Origin: Chloroflexota bacterium
GTDB lineage: Bacteria > Chloroflexota > Chloroflexia > Thermomicrobiales > UBA6265
DNA: 64,000 nt
Assembly: GCA_023389575.1 (NCBI GenBank)
Contig: JAEWEG010000093.1
Coordinates: 62,001 to 126,000, forward strand
Reading direction: 5' to 3'
How positions within the stretch are numbered: position 1 is the first letter of the stretch; each line of letters starts with the position of its first letter. This document shows positions 48,801-56,819 of this stretch, piece by piece. Below the pieces are notes generated by a model. That model was given only the letters and a program-made list of their open reading frames with translations, did no database searches and was not told where the DNA came from. Made by a program: the position numbers and the translations under genes.

Positions 48801-49879
48801 GCGCACCAACCATCATCATGATCGCCGGCGCGCTGGTCGGCGCGTCCTGCGGACTGATCGGCGCGTTCCTCGTGCTGCGACGGCTCGCCCTCATGGGAGA
48901 CGCGATCAGCCATGCGGTGCTCCTCGGCATCGTCGTGGTCTTCGCGCTCACCCACTCGCGATCGCCGCTCCTGATGGCGATCGGCGCGGGAGCCGTTGGC
49001 CTGCTCACCGTCGCGCTGGTCGCGTGGCTTCAACGCACCGGCCTGGTAAAGGAGGACGCGGCGATAGGGCTCGTCTTCCCGTTCTTCTTCGCCATTGGCG
49101 TATTCATGATCTCGCGATTCCCATCGACGGTTCACATCGATGTCGACGCCGTGCTGTTCGGCGAGATCGCATATGTGCCGCTGTATCATCTCGAGCTTTT
49201 CGGACGTGATCTTGGCATCCAGGCGTTCTGGACGCTCGGTATCATGCTCGCGATCAACCTCGCCTTTGTCCTGATCCTCTACAAGGAACTGAAGCTCTCG
49301 ACGTTCGACGCCGGATTCGCGGCCGCCATCGGCATGTCTCCGGTGCTGCTCCACTACCTCCTGATGGCCGCCGTTTCCGCCACCACGGTGGTCTCCTTCG
49401 ACGCGGTCGGCGCGGTACTGGTGGTCGCCATGCTGATTGTCCCGGCCGCCACCGCCCAACTGCTCACCCGCCATCTCCCAACGCTCCTGTTCCTGTCGAT
49501 GGGAATTGGCGCGAGCTCGTCCGTTCTCGGGTACTACCTTGCCCGGGCGATCGATGGGTCCGTCGCGGGTGCGATGGCGACCTCGCTCGGAATCATCTTC
49601 CTCGCCGCCTTCCTGTTCTCTCCATCACAGGGCGTTATCGCCCAGGCGGTCCGGCGGCGCGACCAGCGGCATACCTTCCTCCAGGAACTGTTGGTGGCCC
49701 ACGTCAGGGCGAAGCCCGAAGGTGTCCCCGTCGCGTCTCTCGCCGGGGACTTTGGCTGGGCGACGACCACCACGCAGCGCGCGCTGGAGAGCGCCTACGC
49801 CAGCCACCGGCTCGCGCTTTCGAAAAACGGTATCCTGACCATTCCTTCGGGCGGGGCTTCCGAATCCACCGCTCAGTAA
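48797..49879 (+). CDS. Mn/Zn ABC transporter permease (second) with soluble C-terminal extension
   Basis: A 360-residue ABC-3 permease. Residues 1-284 are the membrane part (LALMGDAISHAVLLGI, GAVLVVAMLIVPAATAQLL). Residues about 285-360 form a soluble cytoplasmic tail, RHTFLQELLVAHVRAKPEGV onward, whose helix-helix-helix-strand pattern resembles a winged helix (VASLAGDFGWATTTTQRALE, then LALSKNGILTIP). Ordinary family members stop near 280-300. The ATG at 48797 overlaps the previous stop; the open frame upstream is in a different reading of the first permease. Confidence 0.9.
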   Translation: MSAPTIIMIAGALVGASCGLIGAFLVLRRLALMGDAISHAVLLGIVVVFALTHSRSPLLMAIGAGAVGLLTVALVAWLQRTGLVKEDAAIGLVFPFFFAIGVFMISRFPSTVHIDVDAVLFGEIAYVPLYHLELFGRDLGIQAFWTLGIMLAINLAFVLILYKELKLSTFDAGFAAAIGMSPVLLHYLLMAAVSATTVVSFDAVGAVLVVAMLIVPAATAQLLTRHLPTLLFLSMGIGASSSVLGYYLARAIDGSVAGAMATSLGIIFLAAFLFSPSQGVIAQAVRRRDQRHTFLQELLVAHVRAKPEGVPVASLAGDFGWATTTTQRALESAYASHRLALSKNGILTIPSGGASESTAQ

Positions 49880-49919
49880 ACCGGCAGCCACCGGTCGATG
49901 CAGACCAGGAGCACCAAGC

Positions 49920-50642
49920 ATGACTGACACTCACAAGCGACCAGATCCAGATTCCGGTGATCTCCGGTTTGGTGGTGACACCCGTGTCACCACCGCCATG
50001 GAGGACTACCTCAAGGTCGCGTACCAGATCGACCAGGAAGGGCTGCCCGTCACGAACCTGCGGCTGGCCGAACGCCTGGGCTTTTCCGGGCCCTCGGTCA
50101 CCAACATGATGAAGAAGCTGAACGATCTCAAGCTCGTCGTTCACAACCCGTATCATGGCGCGTCGCTGACGCCCGCTGGCCGGAGCATCGCCCTGGAAGT
50201 GATTCGTCACCATCGTCTGCTGGAGCTCTATCTGGCCGAAGCCCTCGGCTACAACATCGACGAGGTTCACGACGAGGCCGAGCGCCTGGAACACCACGTC
50301 TCGGAGGAGCTCGAGCGCCGGATGGAGCGATATCTCGGCTACCCGACCTTCGATCCCCACGGCGACCCAATCCCCAACCGCGACGGCACGGTCCCGGATA
50401 TCGACGACGTCGCGTTCCTTGGCATCGAACCCGGAACGGCCCGAAAGGTCAGCCGCGTCAGCGACCGTGATCCCGACCATCTCAGCCAGGTTTTCGGCGC
50501 TGGCATCGCGCCGGGTTCGGAAGTGGTCCTCGTGGAAATCGCGGTTCCCGACCAGGATGTCAGGATCCAGGTCGACGGTAACGAGCACACGCTTCCCTGG
50601 AGCGTTTCCCAGGGAATCCGGGTTCTGCCAGCGGGCGCCTGA
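49920..50642 (+). CDS. DtxR/MntR-family metalloregulator
   Basis: Metal-dependent repressor closing the operon. The 240 residues contain a winged helix (TNLRLAERLGFSGPSVTNMMKKL), a metal-binding dimerisation region and a C-terminal FeoA/SH3-like domain. Metal positions lean to manganese: Asp29 in MEDYL matches MntR Asp8, and EAERLEHH (Glu121, Glu124, His125) matches the MntR EGIEHH, where DtxR has Cys. MntR Glu11 is Lys here. It probably binds the palindrome at 45984-45997. Confidence 0.92.
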   Translation: MTDTHKRPDPDSGDLRFGGDTRVTTAMEDYLKVAYQIDQEGLPVTNLRLAERLGFSGPSVTNMMKKLNDLKLVVHNPYHGASLTPAGRSIALEVIRHHRLLELYLAEALGYNIDEVHDEAERLEHHVSEELERRMERYLGYPTFDPHGDPIPNRDGTVPDIDDVAFLGIEPGTARKVSRVSDRDPDHLSQVFGAGIAPGSEVVLVEIAVPDQDVRIQVDGNEHTLPWSVSQGIRVLPAGA

Positions 50643-50645
50643 TCT

Positions 50646-51338
50646 CTACCGGCGAATCCACTCGGCTTCGAGCGCCTCGAGTTCCTCGACCGGCATTTGC
50701 GGGATGCCGTACATCCCCGCCGCCATCCGTTGCCGCATCGCTTCGTACAGCGACACCGCGCAGGCCACGGAAATGTTCAGGCTCTCGACCATGCCCTGCA
50801 TGGGAATCCCCACCGTCCCATCGGCCAGGTCAACGGCCTTGTCGGACACGCCTCGCTTCTCGTTTCCGAACACGAGCGCGACGGGCGCGGTCAGGTCGAC
50901 CTTATACAGGTCGCGCGTGTCCTCGCGAAGCGCGGTCGCCAGGATGCGGAATCCCGGCGCTCGCAGGGCCTCGTAGCAGGCTTCGATCGAGTCGTGGACA
51001 TGGGTTCGCACCCACTTCGCCGCCGATGAGGATGTCGTCCGGTTGAAGGACTTTCGCGGCGCCTCCTCGTGGACATACACCAGGTGGACATCCAGCACGC
51101 CTACCGCGTCGCATGACCGTAGCGCGGCGCTTGCGTTGTGCGGATCGTGCACATCCTCCAGCACGATTGTCAGCGTGGGCTGGCGCCTGGCCAGCACGGA
51201 CCGTACACGGTCGTGACGCCGCGAGGTGCGCGGAAATCGCGAGGTCTTGACCTCGTCATCCATGTCCGAGGCAAGCGCGTTCCGGTCAACCGGGCGTGGC
51301 GGGTCGGGATACAGCCAATCGGATCGATCTTCGTCCAT
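50646..51338 (-). CDS. TrmH-type tRNA/rRNA 2'-O-methyltransferase
   Basis: SpoU-family SAM-dependent ribose methyltransferase. The 230 residues carry motif 1 LEDVHDPHNASAALRSCDAVG, motif 2 VALVFGNEKRGVS and motif 3 GTVGIPMQGMVESLNISVACA, which form the knotted SAM site. The N-terminal extension and length fit TrmH (tRNA Gm18), but rRNA-modifying relatives cannot be excluded. It begins 1 base after the membrane-protein gene upstream, so they are co-transcribed. Confidence 0.9.
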   Translation of the reverse strand: MDEDRSDWLYPDPPRPVDRNALASDMDDEVKTSRFPRTSRRHDRVRSVLARRQPTLTIVLEDVHDPHNASAALRSCDAVGVLDVHLVYVHEEAPRKSFNRTTSSSAAKWVRTHVHDSIEACYEALRAPGFRILATALREDTRDLYKVDLTAPVALVFGNEKRGVSDKAVDLADGTVGIPMQGMVESLNISVACAVSLYEAMRQRMAAGMYGIPQMPVEELEALEAEWIRR

Positions 51339-51339
51339 G

Positions 51340-52044
51340 TCAGCGTCCCTTCTGCTTGCTGGCTCCCCGGAACCGGCTAAGCAACCCAGGGTCTGGATTC
51401 ACTCCCCGCTGTCGTTCGTCATGTCGCTCGGGAGTCGGCGCGGACGGATCGATGATCTCCTCGCCAAGAATGGTCAGCGTGAACCGGTTCAGGATGCACG
51501 CCACCAGCGCTGGTCCGATAAGCAGGAGTGGGATCACCATCACGCCCATCGTCAGCACCAGCACCACCATGAAAATGCCCAGGAAGATGCTCATGAACGG
51601 GCGGCTGACCAGCACGAACATCGCGCCCCGGAACGCGTTTCTAACGCCGGACTCCATCGTTCCGGCCACCGAAAACGCATACATGGCGATGATCTGGAGC
51701 AGCAGCCACATAATGAGCCACAGCGGGATCATGGTCGAAAGGATATGGTCGCTGCCGGCGAAGTACGAGATGTTCCACGACAGCATCACCAGAAACGGCA
51801 CCGTGAACAGGAAAATGCCCCAGGACCGCTTCCACGATGACTTGAAGACGTCGATCGCGTCAGCCAGCTCCGGCGCCGCCCCCATCCTCCTGGGATCGGT
51901 CACTGACGTCAGCGCCACCGTCGCGGGTGGTCCTGGAATAATCAACAGCGCGCATACCCACCAGGCAAGCGAAAGCAACGCATACATCATGAACTGGCTG
52001 AAGGTATCCTTCAGTCCACCCCACAGGAGCTTGAAGAAGAGCAC
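51340..52044 (-). CDS. YesL/DUF624-like membrane protein
   Basis: A 234-residue protein with five to six hydrophobic helices and a basic soluble C-tail. The pattern LLIIPGPPATVAL after the first helix resembles the YesL/DUF624 family, whose function is unknown. It directly precedes trmH on the same strand with 1 base between stop and start. No catalytic residues are evident. Confidence 0.7.
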   Translation of the reverse strand: MLFFKLLWGGLKDTFSQFMMYALLSLAWWVCALLIIPGPPATVALTSVTDPRRMGAAPELADAIDVFKSSWKRSWGIFLFTVPFLVMLSWNISYFAGSDHILSTMIPLWLIMWLLLQIIAMYAFSVAGTMESGVRNAFRGAMFVLVSRPFMSIFLGIFMVVLVLTMGVMVIPLLLIGPALVACILNRFTLTILGEEIIDPSAPTPERHDERQRGVNPDPGLLSRFRGASKQKGR

Positions 52045-52135
52045 TGTTGCCGATTACACCTTTACGTCAACCCAATACCGGCCAATTCACGCGGTACCAG
52101 CATTGTACTTCGCCCTGAGTCCGCCTTCAGTCTGT

Positions 52136-52687
52136 TTATGTGGAGTCCGCCGCGAACTCCTGCACGATCCGCATCTGGTACCGCCGGTCGAATCGCGGCG
52201 AACAGCGCCCGCAGGACCATGTCCCCTTCCGCTTTCGCGGAACCGTCAACCCGCAACCAGGACACCGGTACAGGTACTTCACCGCCCGCCGCTTCACGGG
52301 AACTAGCGCCGAACGCACTTCCTCCATGTTCGCGCCGGTGAGGTCCGCCACCCGGTACGCGATGCGGTCGTGACCGTGATGCGAGTGCCCCCTGAGATCG
52401 CCGTCGAGCCTGTCTCGCATGTGGATGAGTTCTTCGACCACCACGACTTCAACCGCCTTCGGCCGCGTGGTGTCGATCCGCTCCAGGTTGATCAGGATGG
52501 CGTGACGTCCCTGGCGAGCCAGATAACAGTAGGCGCCGCCGTACGACGATGGAATCCGCCGACCGAGCCACTCGCCGTAGACTGCCCGGCTCGTTGTCAG
52601 CATCAGGTCATCAAGCGCCAGGTCAAGCATCTCCGCGTATTGCTCAACGAGCTCAACCACCCCAGCATCGCACTCAACCTGAATCAT
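52136..52687 (-). CDS. SprT-like protein with zinc ribbon and altered HExxH
   Basis: A 183-residue protein resembling SprT-like metalloproteases: an alpha-rich N-part, the motif VVVVEELIHMRD followed by GHSHHGHDRIAYRVAD, and a C-terminal zinc ribbon YRCPGCGL...WSCGRC. The zincin motif normally reads HExxH; here it is EELIH (Glu85-His89), so the first zinc ligand is lost. It may bind metal differently or be inactive as a protease. The ATG at 52687 is chosen on the family-like N-terminus; the frame extends to 52750. Confidence 0.65.
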   Translation of the reverse strand: MIQVECDAGVVELVEQYAEMLDLALDDLMLTTSRAVYGEWLGRRIPSSYGGAYCYLARQGRHAILINLERIDTTRPKAVEVVVVEELIHMRDRLDGDLRGHSHHGHDRIAYRVADLTGANMEEVRSALVPVKRRAVKYLYRCPGCGLTVPRKRKGTWSCGRCSPRFDRRYQMRIVQEFAADST

Positions 52688-52731
52688 CAATCGCCCCACA
52701 TGTGCTTCCGGCTCCCATGGCGCTGGCATTC

Positions 52732-52767
52732 TACAATGAGCGGCGAGCACATCCGCGCTCGCCGCTC
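52732..52767 (+). promoter_or_regulatory. TACAAT element followed by an 11-bp palindrome
   Basis: TACAAT at 52732-52737 is a good -10, though no clear -35 precedes it. Directly after it lies GAGCGGCGAGC-N8-GCTCGCCGCTC (52738-52767), a perfect 11-bp inverted repeat over the expected start of transcription and just ahead of the pseudo-receiver gene. It lies between divergent genes. Confidence 0.45.
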
Positions 52768-52779
52768 ATTCAACAACGG

Positions 52780-53274
52780 ATGGACATGGAATCGCAGCCT
52801 CCCAGACCTCGCCTGGACGCCCAACGCACCAACGAACGACCGCACGTCCTCGTCGTGTCCGACGACCCGGGGCTCTCCGAATTCTTCGCCGAGGGACTGC
52901 CGTTGGGTGGTTTCTGGGTCTCGGTGATCGCAAGCGGACTCCAGGCGCTCGAGGTGTTTCGACTCCGCCAGTTCGATCTCGTCGTGGTCGACGCCGGAAT
53001 GCAGAGTTTCGACGCGATGGAGTTCCTTCGGCGGCTGCGTGGGATTTCCCAGCTCGATCCCGGAGGCGCCGCGCGAACGTCCGCGCCGGTGGTCCTCGTC
53101 GAATCCGTGGAACCGGCAACACCCCGTCCAATCGAGGAACTTGGCATCAAGGGCGTACTTGTCGCGCCGATCGAGCTCGAGGACGCCGTGCGCGAACTGC
53201 ACCAGGTCTTCGCCGCCTGGCGTCAATCCAACCCTGACGCGCCCCTCGCCGATTCCGCCAACCGCGCCTTTTGA
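52780..53274 (+). CDS. Stand-alone pseudo-receiver domain protein
   Basis: A 164-residue protein with a response-regulator receiver fold and no output domain. The acidic pair Asp28-Asp29 (VVSDDPG) and the phospho-acceptor position Asp71 (VVVDAGM) are kept, with Ser109 at the switch site, but the invariant Lys is replaced by Ala129 (VLVAPIE). This usually means altered or absent phosphorylation switching. Its end overlaps the convergent phoU gene by 52 bases. In-frame ATGs at 52780 and 52786 compete as starts. Confidence 0.75.
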   Translation: MDMESQPPRPRLDAQRTNERPHVLVVSDDPGLSEFFAEGLPLGGFWVSVIASGLQALEVFRLRQFDLVVVDAGMQSFDAMEFLRRLRGISQLDPGGAARTSAPVVLVESVEPATPRPIEELGIKGVLVAPIELEDAVRELHQVFAAWRQSNPDAPLADSANRAF

Positions 53275-53942
53275 CGCTTCTTGCGTCCACCGCCGAGCTC
53301 TTCGGTCTCACCGGTCACCGTGAACACCACGCGCTCGCAGATGTTCGTCACCCGGTCCGCGATCCGCTCGATGCCATGCGCCGCCCAAAGCAAGTGCGTC
53401 GCGCGATTGATGGTGCTCGGGTCCGCCAGCATGTAAGTCAGAAGTTCCCGGTAAATCTGGTCGTTGAGCGTATCCACTTCGTCATCGCGAATCGCCGTTC
53501 TCCGCGCCAGGTCCACGTCGTTCTCCATGAACGCGGTGATCGCGTGGGAGAGCATCTCCCGGGCGATCAAGCTCATCCGGGGAATATCGACGAGCGGCTT
53601 GAGCAGCGCTTCGTCGCTCGTGTCGATCACGATCTTGGCGATACCCGCGGCGTGATCGCCCATCCGTTCGAGGTCGGTGAACACCTGAAGCGCCGCCGCG
53701 ATCCGGCGCAAGTCTCCCGCCATTGGCGCCTGGGTCGCGATCAGCGTGAGACTTCGCTCCTCGCCCACCCAGCGCGCCTCGTTGATCTCCTTGTCGCCCT
53801 TGCGAACCTGGCGGGCCAGCACCACATCCTGGGTCTGGAGCGCGTCGATCGCCCGGGCGATGGCCTTGTCCACCATGCTGGCCATGGCCACTACATGGTC
53901 GCGCAGGTCTTCGATCTGTTGTCCGTATGCTGCCCGGGTCAT
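53223..53942 (-). CDS. phoU: Phosphate system regulator PhoU
   Basis: Helical-bundle protein that restrains phosphate uptake and signalling when phosphate is plentiful. The 239 residues show the two repeated three-helix units, with metal-binding motifs ERMGDHAAGIAK and ERIADRVTNICE. The ATG at 53942 is chosen because GGAGGG lies 3-4 bases upstream and the protein then opens TRAAYGQQIEDLRDHV. It follows pstB by 50 bases and ends the pst operon. Confidence 0.94.
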   Translation of the reverse strand: MTRAAYGQQIEDLRDHVVAMASMVDKAIARAIDALQTQDVVLARQVRKGDKEINEARWVGEERSLTLIATQAPMAGDLRRIAAALQVFTDLERMGDHAAGIAKIVIDTSDEALLKPLVDIPRMSLIAREMLSHAITAFMENDVDLARRTAIRDDEVDTLNDQIYRELLTYMLADPSTINRATHLLWAAHGIERIADRVTNICERVVFTVTGETEELGGGRKKRQKARLAESARGASGLD

Positions 53943-53992
53943 TGTCCCTCCGATATGCGGCGCCAGGCGCAGGCGTTTGCTGGTGACCAAAC

Positions 53993-54826
53993 CTAACCGA
54001 ACCGGCCGGTGATGTAGTCCTCGGTTCGCTGGTCGTCGGGGTTGGTGAAGATCTTCTGGGTCGGTCCTGATTCGACCAGGATGCCCTGCCGCTGCTCGTT
54101 GAGCGAGTAGAATACGGTTTTGTCGGACACTCGCGCCGCCTGCTGCATGTTGTGCGTCACGATGATGATCGTGTACTGCTGTTCCAGTTCCCGCAGCAAC
54201 TCCTCGATCTTGAGCGTCGAGATCGGGTCGAGCGCCGAGGCTGGCTCATCGAGCAGGATCACATCCGGGTTGATCGCCAACGCCCGGGCGATACACAGGC
54301 GCTGCTGCTGGCCGCCCGACAGCGCCATGCCGCTGTCCTTGAGCTTGTCCTTGACCTCGTCCCACAGGGCCGCCTGGCGCAGGCACCGCTCGACGTGTTC
54401 CTTCATGTTCCCCTTGAAGCCATTGATCTTCGCGCCCCAGGCCACGTTGTCGTAGATGCTCTTGGGGAACGGGTTCGGCTTCTGGAAGACCATGCCGATG
54501 CGACGTCGCACCTCCACCGGATCGACCTTGGGCGCGAGGATCTCCTGGCCGAAGTACTCGATGCTGCCCTCGACCCGGGCGGTGGGAATGAGATCGTTCA
54601 TTCGATTGATGCACCGGAGCACCGTGCTCTTCCCACAGCCTGATGGACCGATAAACGCGGTGATCCGGTTGCGCGGGACGTCGACGGTGACGTCCTTTAC
54701 CGCGTGGTTACTTCCGTAAAAGACATTGACTTCCCGGAGCTGGACAACCATTTCCTGGTGTTCGTAACTGGCCTCCTCCCTGAAGTAATCGGAGTTGACC
54801 TTGGGGATGGATGGACTGGATACCAT
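53993..54826 (-). CDS. pstB: Phosphate ABC transporter ATP-binding protein
   Basis: Energises high-affinity phosphate import. The 277 residues contain Walker A GPSGCGKST, the Q-loop VFQKPNPFPKSIYDNVAWG that is diagnostic of PstB, signature LSGGQQQRLCIARAL and Walker B VILLDEPASALDP. It starts 3 bases after the pstA stop. The N-terminal 25 residues precede the usual family start. Confidence 0.97.
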   Translation of the reverse strand: MVSSPSIPKVNSDYFREEASYEHQEMVVQLREVNVFYGSNHAVKDVTVDVPRNRITAFIGPSGCGKSTVLRCINRMNDLIPTARVEGSIEYFGQEILAPKVDPVEVRRRIGMVFQKPNPFPKSIYDNVAWGAKINGFKGNMKEHVERCLRQAALWDEVKDKLKDSGMALSGGQQQRLCIARALAINPDVILLDEPASALDPISTLKIEELLRELEQQYTIIIVTHNMQQAARVSDKTVFYSLNEQRQGILVESGPTQKIFTNPDDQRTEDYITGRFG

Positions 54827-54829
54827 GGT

Positions 54830-55747
54830 CTAAACCCTGTTCCTGTTGAGACGCTGGCGAAGGAAGATGGCGAAGGCGTTCATCGAGAGCAAAATGATCA
54901 GCAGGACGATGATCGCCGCCGCCGAAAGGTGCTCGAAGTCTTTTTGCGGTCGGGCCGACCAATTATAGATTTGCACCGGCATGGCCGTGAACGAACTCAA
55001 TGGACCCTCCGGCCGACTAAGCACCAGGCTGGACGCGCCTACCACGATCAGCGGCGCCGTTTCACCGATCGCCCTGGACATCGAGAGGATCATGCCCGTG
55101 AGGATACCCGGCATGGCGCTCGGGAGGACATGCGAGCGAATGGTTTGCCACTTGGTGGCGCCCAGACCATACGATGCCTGGCGTAGTCCCAGTGGAACCG
55201 CCCGGATCGCTTCCTGAGAGGAGATCACGACCACCGGCAGGATCAGGAGTCCCATGGTCAAGGCGCCCGCCGTGATACTGCGGCCCAGGTTCAACCATTG
55301 TACGAAAAGCACCAACCCGAGCAGACCGTAGACGATGGATGGTACGCCGGCCAGGTTCGAGATATTGGTTTGGACGAACCGGGTGAAGGCGTTCCTCGGT
55401 GCGTACTCCTCGATGTAGATCGCGCTGCCGACCCCCACCAGGAACGAGAACACCGCCGAGCCCAGGACGATCCAGATCGACCCCCAGATGCCGGAGTTGA
55501 ACCCGGCGATCTCCGGATTGCGCGATGGCATGTCGGTGATCAGGTGCCAGGAGAGCCAGCCGAGGCCGGGTTCGAGGATCGACCAGAGCAGCATGCCCAG
55601 CATGACGATGGCAAGCAGCGTCGCTCCGAACAGGAGCCAGCGCCAGACCTCGCCAACGGCCTTCCGCTGGCCCACTCGCGGGTTCCAGCCTGCCTTGCTG
55701 GCGACTGGGGTCGCCGCGATCTCGCCCGCGTTCGATTGCCCCATCAT
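54830..55747 (-). CDS. pstA: Phosphate ABC transporter permease PstA
   Basis: Membrane subunit of the phosphate importer. The 305 residues have six hydrophobic helices and the permease EAA loop RQASYGLGATKWQTIRSHVLP, followed by SRAIGETAPLIVVG, characteristic of PstA. Its ATG overlaps the pstC stop (ATGA), and pstB follows 3 bases later. Confidence 0.95.
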   Translation of the reverse strand: MMGQSNAGEIAATPVASKAGWNPRVGQRKAVGEVWRWLLFGATLLAIVMLGMLLWSILEPGLGWLSWHLITDMPSRNPEIAGFNSGIWGSIWIVLGSAVFSFLVGVGSAIYIEEYAPRNAFTRFVQTNISNLAGVPSIVYGLLGLVLFVQWLNLGRSITAGALTMGLLILPVVVISSQEAIRAVPLGLRQASYGLGATKWQTIRSHVLPSAMPGILTGMILSMSRAIGETAPLIVVGASSLVLSRPEGPLSSFTAMPVQIYNWSARPQKDFEHLSAAAIIVLLIILLSMNAFAIFLRQRLNRNRV

Positions 55748-56706
55748 TCGTACTCCTCCCGGAACCGTCGAGCCACCCAGTGACTAAGAATGTTCATCGT
55801 TAGCGTCATCAGGAACAGCAGCAGGCCGACCGCGAACAGTGAGTAAAACTGCGTGGACCCGCGCGACACGTCGCCGCTGAAGGCCTGGGCGATGAAGCCG
55901 GTCATCGTCTGCATGCTGTCTCGTGGATCCCATGGTCCGGCGGCCCCCATGCCCGATGGCCGGCTGCCGGCCGCGAGGGCCACGATCATCGTTTCGCCGA
56001 TGGCCCGGGAAATCGCCAGGATGAACGAGGCGATGACGCCGGAAATCGCGGCCGGCAACACGATGCGAACGGCCGTCTCGAATCTGGTCGCGCCGAGCCC
56101 ATACGCCGCCTCGCGAAGGGATCGTGGCACCGCTCGCATGCTGTCTTCGGAGAGCGACGCAACAAGCGGAAGGCTCATGACGCCCACCGCGATGCCCGCC
56201 GCGAGTCCATTGAACGTGCCGACATCGATGATTGGCTTGAGCAGGTTCGGCGTGATGAACTTGAGCGCGAAGAACCCGAACACGATTGTTGGGATTCCCG
56301 CGAGGATTTCGAGGATTGGCTTGATCACGGCCCGGGTTCGCTCGCCCGCGTATTCGCTCAGGTAGATGGCCGCCATCAGGCCAAACGGAATCGAAATGAG
56401 CGCGGATATTCCGGCGATGGTTACGGTGCCGCGAACCAATGGCAGAACGCCAAACGATGGCTCGCCGAACAACGCAGTCCATTCGGTCCCAAACAGGAAG
56501 TCGGCAACGGGAACCTCCCGGAAGAATCTCAGGGCCTCCCACACCAGGATCACGACAATGCCAATGGTCGTCAGGAGCGTGAATACCGCGCAAGCAGTGA
56601 GCAACCACTTAACCAGGTGCTCGGAGAACGCTCGGTTGCGCCTCCCGGTGAGATCCATTGGCGGCCGTGCCGGAGCAGGGGCCATTGTATTGCCGGGTGC
56701 AGCCAA
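55744..56706 (-). CDS. pstC: Phosphate ABC transporter permease PstC
   Basis: Partner permease of PstA. The 320 residues include six helices, the characteristic LFGTEWTALFGEPSFGVLPL loop, the EAA loop REAAYGLGATRFETAVRIVLP and SRAIGETMIVALAAG. The TTG start at 56706 is preferred because AAAGGA lies 6 bases upstream; TTG 56727 and ATG 56685 are alternatives. A stem-loop separates it from pstS. Confidence 0.94.
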   Translation of the reverse strand: MAAPGNTMAPAPARPPMDLTGRRNRAFSEHLVKWLLTACAVFTLLTTIGIVVILVWEALRFFREVPVADFLFGTEWTALFGEPSFGVLPLVRGTVTIAGISALISIPFGLMAAIYLSEYAGERTRAVIKPILEILAGIPTIVFGFFALKFITPNLLKPIIDVGTFNGLAAGIAVGVMSLPLVASLSEDSMRAVPRSLREAAYGLGATRFETAVRIVLPAAISGVIASFILAISRAIGETMIVALAAGSRPSGMGAAGPWDPRDSMQTMTGFIAQAFSGDVSRGSTQFYSLFAVGLLLFLMTLTMNILSHWVARRFREEYE

Positions 56707-56768
56707 TTCACGTCCTTTCGACTTCAAGACAGGGTCTCATCGGGCCGGCGAATCCGGCTCCTCAACCT

Positions 56769-56808
56769 GGCACAAGCCCGATCGCCAACTGGCGACCGGG
56801 CTTGTGCC
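56769..56808 (-). terminator. Stem-loop between pstS and pstC
   Basis: GGCACAAGCCCG-A-TCGCC pairs with GGCGA-C-CGGGCTTGTGCC around AACT (17 pairs, one mismatch). There is no U-run on the minus strand, so it is likelier to stabilise pstS mRNA or attenuate read-through than to terminate fully. Confidence 0.7.
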
Positions 56809-56819
56809 TTACAGGGCGA

